A stretch of DNA of 64,000 nucleotides from an uncultured Roseateles sp. GTDB lineage: Bacteria > Pseudomonadota > Gammaproteobacteria > Burkholderiales > Burkholderiaceae. Shown here in pieces: positions 16,600-24,430 of the stretch. Both the position numbers and the translations under genes were made by a program. The stretch is taken from the NCBI GenBank assembly GCA_946480605.1, contig CAMLKW010000001.1, positions 14,253-78,252 of the forward strand. The letters are read 5' to 3'. Numbering within the stretch: the stretch's first letter is position 1; each line of letters starts with the position of its first letter. The notes under the pieces are model-generated. The model searched no databases, was not told where the DNA came from, and saw nothing but the letters and a program-made list of their open reading frames with translations.

Positions 16600-19500
16600 T
16601 CAGTTGCGGGAACGATCAGCTTGGCCACGGTCGAGCGTCAGGCTCATCAGACCGATCACCACGTCATTGCTCAGGGTGCGCAGCGTCAGGCGCGCGAGGG
16701 GCTTGCCCGGGTCGAGCGGCAGGTCGACCACGGTGGCGGCGCCGCCAGGCACCGCGCGGCCGGTGGGCTGCAGGCGCACCAGGCCGGTCTTCAGGTCCAC
16801 GCGCGGCGGCACGGGGCCGAAGCGGTGGAACTGGTAGTCATCGATGAAGTAGTCCTGCTCAATGGGCCACCAGGTGGTGGGATTGTGCAGGGCCAGCCAG
16901 GCACGGCTGCCGTCGGCGTACTCGACGATGACCTCGCCGTTGTCGATGCGGCTTTGCATGAAGTTGGTGGTGCCGGCCATCAGCAGGTAGGCGTGGCGGG
17001 CCTGGCCGGTCAGCGGGATGCTGATCTCCTTCGGGTAGTTGTCCCAGCGGGAGGTGAAGACGATGTTGCGGGCCTCGGGTACGCCCGGCGTGGCGAAGGG
17101 CAGGCCATTGGGCAGCTTGAGTAGGCCCTGCTGCTCGGCAGCCACGCGGCGCAGGCCGCTGTCGTCGAGGGCGGGCAGCTCGTTCACATGGCCAGCCCAG
17201 GCACCGGCGCCTTGGGAGGGCAGCGTCAGCGACACACCGCTCGGTCGTGGCGTCAGGTATTTACCGAGCTTGAAGAGATCGGTGACGCGGTCGTTGAAGT
17301 GGAGATCCAGCGCGATGGGGTCGAAGACGGCGTCCGCCACGGGCGTTGTCCAGTCCAAGGTCCTGGGCTGCCATGGCGTGGGAAGGCGAAGCCCAAACTT
17401 CGGCCACGGTGCCTTGCGCCAATGCACGACGACCTCGGCACGCGCCTCCCAGGGTTGCTCGACGAGCACCACGAGAGCCTCAGGATCAGGCTTCCATTCG
17501 ACGGGCCGGCCGTTCCACGTCACCGACTCGATGGCACGGCCCCAGGCCGGGAACTTCATGCGCAGTTGCTTGAAACGCGAGCCGGGCTGCGTGATCTGCC
17601 ACCGCTCGCGCATCCCTTCGCGCTTGAAAGCCACGCCCACACCGGGGTGCTGCAGCTCGGCCTCGTTCCACTTGTCGGGAAAGCCGGGCTGCACGGTCAT
17701 CACACCAGCCAGCGCATCGGGCTTCACGCCAAACAGCCCCTCCACCAATGCGCGCGCCGTCACGCCGGTGCCGTCGGCAAAGTCGCGCTGCGACTCGCGG
17801 CGGTAGTGGTCCAGGTAGTTCATGGAGCCCACGTTGCCCGGCGTGATGCCCATGTTCATGCTGGCCATCAGCGCGCTCTTGGCCAGGATGAACGCGGACT
17901 CGGAGTAGCTGGCCTGCCACATCGCCAAGGCCGTGTGCAGGTTCTCGCCCATCACGACGTTGTTGACCGACCAGGCATAAGGCATCCAGTCCGTGCTGGG
18001 CAGCACGTGATACGCCAAATCCTTGGGCACGCCTGGGCCGTGCACAGGAATCTGTTTGAAGGAGCTGAACACGTCCCGCGCCATCTGCATGGCCTCCTGA
18101 GAAGTGGGCACTTCAGAGTCGATGGCGTGATAGAAGCTCCACAGCCCGTAGCTTGTGTGTAGTCGCTGCAGACCCAGGCTGTCGCGGTACTCGCCGAAGG
18201 CGCCGCGATACGGCATCCACAAGTGTTTGCGCATGCCTTGCGCGATCAGGTCCGCCTCGCGCTGGTAGGCACTGCCGTCCTCGCCCAGCAGCTTTGCCAA
18301 GCGCGCCGCACTGCGGAAGGCGTAGACGTTGTAGGCCGACGCATGCGTGACGCCGCCGCCGCCGTAGTAGATGTCGTCGCTGGCCCAGAAATTGGCATAG
18401 CCCTCGTACAGCGGCAGGCCGCCGAAGTCGCGGCGGAACAGGCGTTGCTCCCAGGCCAGGTGGCGCTGGATGGCGGGCCACGCGCGGCGGGCGAGCTCCA
18501 GGTCGCCGGTCCACAGCAGGTGGCGGAACAGGGCGTCGAAGAACACCATGTTCATGTCGTAGTGCGAGGCGGTCAGGTTGCCGTTGGAGTGCAAGGCCGT
18601 CCTGCTGCGCGCGAGGTTCGTGTCCGCGTCGGGTGGCGGCAGCTGCGCGGGAATGGGCGACGTGTTCTGCCGCGCCAGCCAAGTCTCGATGTTCTGCTTC
18701 GCGCGGTCGTGCCAGCCGAGGGCATCGAGCGCATAGGCGCCGCGCCAACCCAGCAGCGGCACGCGCCAGGCGACGGCGCCGTGCAGGATGGCCTTGGCGT
18801 CGTCGTCCCACAGCGCATCACCCACCACGTTGATCGCGCCGACGGCGGCGTTCAGCCACGGGTCGGGCGTGGTGATGCGGATCTGCTGGCGCAAGGCCTT
18901 GAAGTGGGCCCGCTCCCGGGCAAACAGCGTGGGCAGCTCGGCCGCCGTGAAGCGCGGCACCAACGGCGTGCCGCGCGTGGCGGGGCGGGGCGCGCCGACG
19001 GCGGCATAGGTCTGCGCGGCGGCGCTGGCTTGCGAGCGGGCGGCGTCGGCCAGGCGTTGCAGCGCGAGCCAGGCCGGCTTGCGCTCGCGCAGGGCGACGC
19101 GGCCGACGGTGATGGCCACGTCAGGTGTTGCGCCGGACGCTGCGAGCAGCGCGGGCAGCGAGTCCCAGTCGCTCGCCGCGGCCAGATGCTGCTGCGCGCC
19201 CACAGGCACCACACCGGCGATGAGCGCCGCCGGCGCGGCCAGCACGAAGCCGTCGCTGCCCAGCACCAGCCGGTTGCCCGCCGCGAACTGCGGCTGGAAC
19301 TGGAAGTAGCGGCTGATCGGCACGGACTCGGTGCCGATGTCGCCATCGCGCCGGCCCCGCTGGCCGGTGACGCCACCATAGGTCCACACCAGCTCGGCGC
19401 CTTCCGGCAGGCCGCGCCCCTCGGCGCGGATCACCAGGCCTTCGGTAGTCGTCGTGGCGAGCGCGACGACGGCCAGGCTGCCCTCGCCGAGCAGCGGGTC

Positions 19501-19878
19501 GCGGATGTCGTAGTGCAGCTCGCCCGGGCGGTAGCGCGTCGTGACGGACTCGGCCTCGTGCAGCCAGCGACTGCCGGCGGGCGTTCGCAGTGCCAGCCGC
19601 AGGTTGCCGCCACGACCGGGCAGGTAGAGGATGAACTCCGGCTTGTCGCCACCGTCGACACGGAAGCCCGTGCGGCCACCGTACAGCGGACGGTTGAAGA
19701 ACTCGGTGCCGTTGTGGATGACGAAGTCTTCGCCCTCCGGCGTGTAGCGCAGTGGCTGGGCCGTCTGGCCCTGCAGATTGATGCGCGTCTGCTGCGGGCC
19801 GGAGATGGCCTGCGCGGCGACCGGCCACGGCAGCGCCAGCACGGCCACGACCACACCTTCGAAAAACCAGCTGCGCAT
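16600..19878 (-). CDS. Large secreted DUF4450-like glycosidase candidate
   Basis: 1092 residues from ATG 19878, which begins a signal peptide (MRSWFFEGVVVAVLALPW, cleavage near AAQA). An N-terminal beta domain (about 25-270: GEDFVIHNGTEFFNRPLYGG, LYLPGRGGNLRLAL) matches what I remember of DUF4450. The centre (about 340-720) is an alpha/alpha barrel with AINVVGDALWDDDAKAILHG, WRVPLLGWRGAYALDALGWH and HYDMNMVFFDALFRHLLWTG; a C-terminal beta region follows from about 750. The overall plan resembles GH78-like rhamnosidases. Known DUF4450 proteins occur in Bacteroidetes pectin loci without settled activity. It lies 10 bases before the six-hairpin gene and 76 after the lactonase. Name of family is from memory, not a search. 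Confidence 0.7.
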   Translation of the reverse strand: MRSWFFEGVVVAVLALPWPVAAQAISGPQQTRINLQGQTAQPLRYTPEGEDFVIHNGTEFFNRPLYGGRTGFRVDGGDKPEFILYLPGRGGNLRLALRTPAGSRWLHEAESVTTRYRPGELHYDIRDPLLGEGSLAVVALATTTTEGLVIRAEGRGLPEGAELVWTYGGVTGQRGRRDGDIGTESVPISRYFQFQPQFAAGNRLVLGSDGFVLAAPAALIAGVVPVGAQQHLAAASDWDSLPALLAASGATPDVAITVGRVALRERKPAWLALQRLADAARSQASAAAQTYAAVGAPRPATRGTPLVPRFTAAELPTLFARERAHFKALRQQIRITTPDPWLNAAVGAINVVGDALWDDDAKAILHGAVAWRVPLLGWRGAYALDALGWHDRAKQNIETWLARQNTSPIPAQLPPPDADTNLARSRTALHSNGNLTASHYDMNMVFFDALFRHLLWTGDLELARRAWPAIQRHLAWEQRLFRRDFGGLPLYEGYANFWASDDIYYGGGGVTHASAYNVYAFRSAARLAKLLGEDGSAYQREADLIAQGMRKHLWMPYRGAFGEYRDSLGLQRLHTSYGLWSFYHAIDSEVPTSQEAMQMARDVFSSFKQIPVHGPGVPKDLAYHVLPSTDWMPYAWSVNNVVMGENLHTALAMWQASYSESAFILAKSALMASMNMGITPGNVGSMNYLDHYRRESQRDFADGTGVTARALVEGLFGVKPDALAGVMTVQPGFPDKWNEAELQHPGVGVAFKREGMRERWQITQPGSRFKQLRMKFPAWGRAIESVTWNGRPVEWKPDPEALVVLVEQPWEARAEVVVHWRKAPWPKFGLRLPTPWQPRTLDWTTPVADAVFDPIALDLHFNDRVTDLFKLGKYLTPRPSGVSLTLPSQGAGAWAGHVNELPALDDSGLRRVAAEQQGLLKLPNGLPFATPGVPEARNIVFTSRWDNYPKEISIPLTGQARHAYLLMAGTTNFMQSRIDNGEVIVEYADGSRAWLALHNPTTWWPIEQDYFIDDYQFHRFGPVPPRVDLKTGLVRLQPTGRAVPGGAATVVDLPLDPGKPLARLTLRTLSNDVVIGLMSLTLDRGQADRSRN

Positions 19879-19954
19879 CCCTTGCCCTCGCCCGGCGCGG
19901 AGCCGGAGCACGGCGAGTCGTCCCGGGCGCGCAGGGCCGGGGACGACAGGCGAT

Positions 19955-20875
19955 TCAATCGTCGTTGAACAGCGGCTCGGCCAGGTAGAGGCCGGCGGCT
20001 ACGGTCATGCCGAACAGGCTGCCGGACTGTGGCATGGCCATCAGCTCGGCGCTGCTGAGGCCCACGCGGGCGGTCGTCACGGTGATCTGGTCGCCGTTGG
20101 CGCCGCCGAAGGCGGGGCAGGTGATGTCGCGCACCGGCACGCTGTAGCGGGCAAGCAGCCGGCCGTCGGCGCCGTAGCGCGCCACGGCGCCGTTGCCCCA
20201 TTCGGCGTTCCACAGGCAGCCCTGGGCGTCGATGGTGGAGCCGTCGGGCTCGGCGGCCTCGACGTCCTTCTTCACGAACAGCCGCGGCTCGCTGACGCGG
20301 GCGCTGGCCGAGTCGTAGTCGCACACCATGATGCGGCGCGTGGGCGAGTCGCAGTAGTACATGCGCCGGCCGTTGGGGCTGAAGCAGATGCTGTTGGCGA
20401 TGGCCACGCCGTCCAGCGGCAGGCGGCGCAGGCCGCGCGCCGCCGAGTACTGGTAGAAGCCGGCTATGGTCTGGCGCGGCTCGGCCTCGTCCAGCGTGCC
20501 GAAGACCAGCGCACCGCTGCGGTCGCAGCGGCCGTCGTTGGAACGGGTACTGGGCAGGTGGGCCTCGATCAGCGTGATCTCTTGCGGCTGCGCATCGATG
20601 ACGCCGGTGGCCCGCAGGTCGGGCAGCGTCAACCAGGCCAGGCGCTTGGCCATGGCCAGCAACAGCCGGCCGGAGCGGGTGTGCACGAAGCAGCCGACGC
20701 GCTCGGGCAGGCGCACCTGCAGCGTGGCGCTCGCGCCAGGCGTCCAGGCATGGATGCAGCTGCCGGCGATGTCGGTCCACCACCAGCGGCCCGAAGGTGC
20801 ATGCCATTGCAGGCCTTCGCCGAGGCTGTTGGCCTGGGCGAGAACGAGGGAGAAGGGGTGTTCAGCTTTGCTCAT
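19955..20875 (-). CDS. SMP-30/gluconolactonase family, probable L-arabinolactonase
   Basis: 306 residues of the SMP-30/regucalcin six-bladed propeller: N-terminal SLGEGLQWHAPSGRWWWTDI with the metal-binding Glu20, central RSNDGRCDRSGALVFGTLDE, NSICFSPNGRRMYYCDSP, and EPDGSTIDAQGCLWNAEWGN. It hydrolyses a sugar lactone in the cytoplasm (no signal). Since the operon also encodes an SDR sugar dehydrogenase and the locus holds arabonate and KDA dehydratases, the likely substrate is L-arabino-gamma-lactone, step two of L-arabinose oxidation. Start 20875 overlaps the thioesterase stop by 14 bases. A longer frame exists upstream but only by antisense extension. Confidence 0.9.
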   Translation of the reverse strand: MSKAEHPFSLVLAQANSLGEGLQWHAPSGRWWWTDIAGSCIHAWTPGASATLQVRLPERVGCFVHTRSGRLLLAMAKRLAWLTLPDLRATGVIDAQPQEITLIEAHLPSTRSNDGRCDRSGALVFGTLDEAEPRQTIAGFYQYSAARGLRRLPLDGVAIANSICFSPNGRRMYYCDSPTRRIMVCDYDSASARVSEPRLFVKKDVEAAEPDGSTIDAQGCLWNAEWGNGAVARYGADGRLLARYSVPVRDITCPAFGGANGDQITVTTARVGLSSAELMAMPQSGSLFGMTVAAGLYLAEPLFNDD

Positions 20876-21347
20876 CGGGGCTGGCTTGGGCGCTGGATTC
20901 CAGGGCGGCGCGGGCCTGCTTGCGCCGGATGGCGCTGGCATGGCGTTGGCGCTCTTCGGGCGTGAAGGGACGCAGCGGCGGCACGGGCACGGGCTTGTTG
21001 TCGTCGCCCACCGCCACCATCGTGAAGTAGCAGCTGTTGACGTGCCGCGACTCCTGCGTGCGGATGTTCTCGGCGACGACCTTGATGCCCACTTCCATCG
21101 ACGAGGTGCCGGTGTGGTTGACGCTGGCCAGGAAGGTCACCAGTTCGCCCACGTGGATGGGCTGGCGGAAGATGACGCGGTCCACCGACAACGTGACGAC
21201 GTAGCGGCCGGCATAGCGGCTGGCGCAGGCGTAGGCCACCTGGTCCAGCAGCTTGAGGATGTTGCCGCCATGGACGTTGCCGGAGAAGTTGGCGGTGTCC
21301 GGCGTCATCAACACCGTCATCGTCAGTTGGTGGGCGGGCAGGTCCAT
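20862..21347 (-). CDS. Acyl-CoA thioesterase, hotdog fold (YciA-like)
   Basis: 161 residues. The hotdog signature is clear: NVHGGNILKLLDQVAYACAS (25-50), VDRVIFRQPIHVGELVTFLA, then the C-terminal strand HVNSCYFTMVAVGDDNKPVP. The HGG/Asp arrangement is that of the acyl-CoA hydrolases YciA and BACH, which release free CoA from acyl-CoA in the cytoplasm. Its presence inside a sugar oxidation operon (18 bases after galM, overlapping the lactonase) is odd; it may be a fortuitous passenger, or act on a CoA ester linked to the pathway. Confidence 0.9.
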   Translation of the reverse strand: MDLPAHQLTMTVLMTPDTANFSGNVHGGNILKLLDQVAYACASRYAGRYVVTLSVDRVIFRQPIHVGELVTFLASVNHTGTSSMEVGIKVVAENIRTQESRHVNSCYFTMVAVGDDNKPVPVPPLRPFTPEERQRHASAIRRKQARAALESSAQASPDEQS

Positions 21348-21365
21348 GGCGACGGCTTCAGCGGT

Positions 21366-22430
21366 TCAGGAGAAGCGGTGGATTGTCGTGCTGCGGAACA
21401 CCTCGCCCGGCCTCAGCACGGTGCTGGGCCAGTCGGCGCTGGCTTCGTGGTGCGGCGAGTCGGGGTTGTGCTGGGTCTCCAGGCACAGGCCGTCGCCCTG
21501 GCGGTAGATGCGGCCATCGGGGCCCGCGAGGCTGCCGTCCAGGAAGTTGCCGGAGTAGAACTGGATGGCGGGCTCACTGGTCAGCACGTCCATGCGGCGG
21601 CCGGAGTGCGGGTCCTCCAGCGTGGCGGCGGGGCGCAGGCCGTCGGCGTTCAATTCGCTGTCCAGCAGCCAGTTGTGGTCGTAGCCCTTGGCGAGCAGCA
21701 GCTGCGGGTGGGCCTGGCGGATGCGGGCCGCGATGGGCGTGGGCCGGCGGAAGTCGAAAGGCGTGCCATCGACAGCGGCGTGCCGCAACGGGATCAGGTG
21801 CTCATCCACCTCGCTGTAGCGCGAGGCCGGCAGGGTGAGGTGGTGGTCCAGCACGCTGCCTGCGCCGGCTAGGTTGAAGTAATCGTGGTGCGTGAGGTTG
21901 ACGACGGTGGCGCGGTCGGTGGTGGCCTCGTAGTCCACGCGCCAGCCGTTGTCGGTGGCGCTGACCGAGTAGCGCACGCGGACGCTCATCTCGCCGGGGA
22001 AGCCCTGGTCGCCATGCGGGCTGGTCAGGCTGAAACGCAGTGCCTGGGCCTCGCCGGGCCGGGGCGTGTCGGGTTCGGCCGCCCACAGCCGGTGGCCGAA
22101 GCCCTCGGTGCCGCCGTGCAGGCAGTTGGGGCCGTCGTTGCGGGCCAGCGCGTGGGTCTCGCCATCCAGCGCGAAGCTCGCGCCGGCGATGCGGTTGCCG
22201 TAGCGGCCCACGATGATGCCGAACGAAGGGTTGCGGTGGACGTAGTCGTCCAGGTTGTCGAAGCCCAGCACGACATTGCCGCTGCGACCCTGGGCATCCG
22301 GCAGCCACAGGCCCGTGACGATGCCGCCCAGCGTGATGGCGGTGAGCTTCAGGCCCAGGCCGTTGGAGAGGGTGTATTCATGCACCACCCGCCCGTCGGG
22401 CAGGTGGCCGTAGTCGCGGCATTCAATCAT
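21366..22430 (-). CDS. galM: Aldose 1-epimerase
   Basis: 354 residues from ATG 22430. GalM features: NPSFGIIVGRYGNRIAGASF, NCLHGGTEGFGHRLW, the catalytic His region VNLTHHDYFNLAG, DHNWLLDSELN, and the catalytic Glu in GLCLETQHNPDSPHHEA. No signal peptide, so cytoplasmic. It interconverts alpha and beta anomers, here presumably L-arabinose or galactose delivered by the transporters so that the dehydrogenase receives the right anomer. Codons upstream of 22430 extend the frame but overlap the intergenic hairpin area, so they were not used. Confidence 0.93.
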   Translation of the reverse strand: MIECRDYGHLPDGRVVHEYTLSNGLGLKLTAITLGGIVTGLWLPDAQGRSGNVVLGFDNLDDYVHRNPSFGIIVGRYGNRIAGASFALDGETHALARNDGPNCLHGGTEGFGHRLWAAEPDTPRPGEAQALRFSLTSPHGDQGFPGEMSVRVRYSVSATDNGWRVDYEATTDRATVVNLTHHDYFNLAGAGSVLDHHLTLPASRYSEVDEHLIPLRHAAVDGTPFDFRRPTPIAARIRQAHPQLLLAKGYDHNWLLDSELNADGLRPAATLEDPHSGRRMDVLTSEPAIQFYSGNFLDGSLAGPDGRIYRQGDGLCLETQHNPDSPHHEASADWPSTVLRPGEVFRSTTIHRFS

Positions 22431-22503
22431 TGGTGAACCCTTCGGCCTGCGGCCTGTCCCGCCAAGCGGGAGCGAGCTTGCTTGGGATGGCCCGGCGCAG
22501 CGC

Positions 22504-23271
22504 TCATGCCCAGCCTCCATCAACGACGAAGTCTTGCGCAGTGCACATCGCGGAGTCGTCCGCCGCCAGGAACAGCGCCATCGCCGCGATGTGCTGCGGC
22601 ATCAGCGGCTCATTGATGCACTGGCCCTTGGCAATCTCCTGCTTGGTCTCCTCGGTGACCCAGAGCTTGAGCTGCTTCTCGGTCATGACCCAGCCCGGCA
22701 CCAGCGTGTTGACGCGGATCCTGTGCGGCCCGAAGTCGCGCGCCAGGCAGCGCGTCAGGCCCTGCACGGCCGCCTTGCTGGCCGTGTAGGCCGGCATGCC
22801 GCCCTGCTTCAGCATCCAGCTGATGGAGCCGAAGTTGACGATGCTGCCGCCGCCCGCCGCCTTCATGTCGGACAGCACGGCCTGGGCCGCGAAGAACTGG
22901 TGCTTGATGTTGACGGCCACACTCGCGTCCCAGAACTCGGGCGTGGTGTCCTCGACGGCGTGGCGCTTGTCGTTGGCGGCGTTGTTCAGCAGCGCCGTGA
23001 ACGGGCCGACGCGCTCGCGCAGCGTCGCAATGGACAGGCGCATCGCCGCCACGTTGCTCAGGTCAGCCGCCATGAACTGCGGCGCGTGGCGCGACCTGCC
23101 GGCCAGGCGGGCGGCCAGCGCCTCGCCCTCGGCAGCGGCCAGGTCGATGAAGGCCACCCGGGCACCCTGTTCGGCGAAGGCTTCGACCAGCGTTTCGCCG
23201 ATGCCGGTGGCCCCGCCGGTGATCAGGACGCCCCGGTCCTGCAGGCTGGGATAGCGCGCGTAGGCACTCAT
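22504..23271 (-). CDS. SDR sugar 1-dehydrogenase (L-arabinose/D-xylose type)
   Basis: 255 residues. Cofactor loop TGGATGIG (18-25), NNAAND (96-101), and catalytic Ser149 (NFGSISW), Tyr162 and Lys166 (AYTASK) give a complete classical SDR. The text YPSLQDRGVLITGG, NDKRH and SIVNFGSISW closely follows Caulobacter D-xylose dehydrogenase XylB as I recall it, ending with FVVDGGWA. In this arabinan locus L-arabinose (perhaps also D-galactose or D-xylose) is the expected substrate, giving the lactone in step one of oxidation. AGGAGACA precedes the ATG. First gene of the long minus-strand operon, divergent from the dehydratase at 23492. Confidence 0.9.
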   Translation of the reverse strand: MSAYARYPSLQDRGVLITGGATGIGETLVEAFAEQGARVAFIDLAAAEGEALAARLAGRSRHAPQFMAADLSNVAAMRLSIATLRERVGPFTALLNNAANDKRHAVEDTTPEFWDASVAVNIKHQFFAAQAVLSDMKAAGGGSIVNFGSISWMLKQGGMPAYTASKAAVQGLTRCLARDFGPHRIRVNTLVPGWVMTEKQLKLWVTEETKQEIAKGQCINEPLMPQHIAAMALFLAADDSAMCTAQDFVVDGGWA

Positions 23272-23329
23272 GCAACTGTCTCCTGGATGCTGCCTCCCGA
23301 CTTCTACGGCCGGGCGATGCCAGGATTAT

Positions 23330-23341
23330 TAGTCATACTTT
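23330..23341 (+). promoter_or_regulatory. GntR/FCD-type site 1
   Basis: TAGTCATACTTT, identical to a second copy 64 bases downstream. The core GT-CAT-AC obeys the T.GT...AC pattern of FadR/FCD-type GntR operators. It lies in the AT-rich divergent promoter between the SDR and dehydratase genes, 58 bases upstream of the SDR start. The regulator at 34295, an FCD protein, is the natural candidate. Confidence 0.55.
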
Positions 23342-23393
23342 TTTGTTTGCAAAGTTAGCAATTTGCGGGTTAACCCCAATCAACTTGCATAAA

Positions 23394-23405
23394 TAGTCAT
23401 ACTTT
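23394..23405 (+). promoter_or_regulatory. GntR/FCD-type site 2
   Basis: Second exact TAGTCATACTTT, 87 bases before the KDA dehydratase ATG. Spacing of 64 bp between copies (about six helical turns) would suit repression by looping or joint control of both divergent promoters. Confidence 0.55.
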
Positions 23406-23410
23406 AATGA

Positions 23411-23452
23411 CGACATGCCGGCGCCCACAGCTGGCCGTGTGCCGGCATGTCG
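23411..23452 (+). promoter_or_regulatory. Leader hairpin before KDA dehydratase
   Basis: CGACATGCCGGC and GCCGGCATGTCG form a perfect 12-bp stem around an 18-base loop, in the leader between the GntR sites and the start codon. It is not followed by a T run on either strand, so it is not a simple terminator. It may be a leader RNA structure or an additional operator pair. Confidence 0.55.
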
Positions 23453-23491
23453 GCGCTTGATCCAACTTCCCCAGAGACAAGGGACCGCACC

Positions 23492-24430
23492 ATGAGCGCC
23501 TCCGCCACCCGCCCTGGACGACCGTACCGCGGCGTCTTCCCGGTCGTTCCGACCATCTTCAACGCCGACGGTTCGCTGGACTTGCCCGGCCAGCTGCGCT
23601 GCGTCGACTTCATGATCGACGCCGGCTCCAACGGCCTGTGCATCCTGGCGAACTTCTCCGAGCAGTTCGTGCTGTCGGACGCCGAGCGCGAGACGCTGAC
23701 CCGCGCCATCCTCGGCCACGTGGCCGGCCGCGTACCGGTCATCGTCACGACGACGCACTACTCGACGCAGATCTGCATCGAGCGCAGCCAGCTGGCGCAG
23801 CAGCTTGGCGCGGCCATGGTCATGGTCATGCCGCCGTACCACGGCGCCACGTTCCGCGTGTCGGAAGGCCAGATCGAGAGCTTCTACCAGCGCCTGTCCG
23901 ACGGCATCAACATCCCCATCATGATCCAGGATGCCCCGGTGGCCGGCACGCCGCTGTCGGTGCCGCTGCTGGCGCGCATGGCGACCAACATCGCCAACGT
24001 GAAGTACTTCAAGCTGGAGATGCCCCAGGCCGCCAGCAAGATGCGCGAGCTGATCCGCGTCGGCGGCGCCGCCATCGAAGGCCCGTGGGACGGCGAGGAA
24101 GCCATCACGCTGCTGGCCGACCTGGACGCCGGCGCCACCGGCGCGATGACCGGCGGCGCCTTCCCCGACGGCATCCGCAAGATCTTCGACGCCTTCCACG
24201 CCGGCGATCGCGAGACCGCCGTGGCGGAGTACGGCCGCTGGCTGCCGCTGATCAACTACGAGAACCGCCAGGGCGGCATCCTGACCGCCAAGGCGCTGAT
24301 GAAGGAAGGCGGCGTCATCAAGAGCGACGCACCGCGCCACCCCTTCCCCGAGATGAGCCCCGAAGTGCGCGCCGGCCTGCTGGACGCGGCCAAGCGACTC
24401 GATCCCCTGGTCCTGCGCTGGGGCAAGTGA
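23492..24430 (+). CDS. araD: L-2-keto-3-deoxyarabonate dehydratase (DHDPS family)
   Basis: 312 residues of the dihydrodipicolinate synthase/NAL TIM barrel. The sequence RGVFPVVPTIF, GLCILANFSEQF, VPVIVTTTHYSTQ, MPPYHGATFRV, EGPWDGEEAITLLADL and NRQGGILTAKALMKEGGVI follows Azospirillum KDA dehydratase (there called AraD) almost phrase by phrase; the Schiff-base lysine is Lys174 in KYFKLE. It converts L-2-keto-3-deoxyarabonate to 2-oxoglutarate semialdehyde (EC 4.2.1.43), step four of the non-phosphorylating pathway. Start 23492 is the ATG at the domain beginning. Its TGA overlaps the ATG of the next gene. The symbol is not the E. coli ribulose-5-phosphate epimerase. Confidence 0.93.
   Translation: MSASATRPGRPYRGVFPVVPTIFNADGSLDLPGQLRCVDFMIDAGSNGLCILANFSEQFVLSDAERETLTRAILGHVAGRVPVIVTTTHYSTQICIERSQLAQQLGAAMVMVMPPYHGATFRVSEGQIESFYQRLSDGINIPIMIQDAPVAGTPLSVPLLARMATNIANVKYFKLEMPQAASKMRELIRVGGAAIEGPWDGEEAITLLADLDAGATGAMTGGAFPDGIRKIFDAFHAGDRETAVAEYGRWLPLINYENRQGGILTAKALMKEGGVIKSDAPRHPFPEMSPEVRAGLLDAAKRLDPLVLRWGK

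Noticed and set aside
22457..22471. Hairpin TCCCGC-CAA-GCGGGA between SDR and galM as a terminator
   Set aside because: Only a 6-bp stem and no T run; more likely incidental in GC-rich DNA.
23272..23491. The same promoter architecture in the divergent SDR/KDA dehydratase region
   Set aside because: A TGATTGG box is present on the minus strand, but the matching CTAGCAT is absent at the required distance and the upstream half-sites do not fit.
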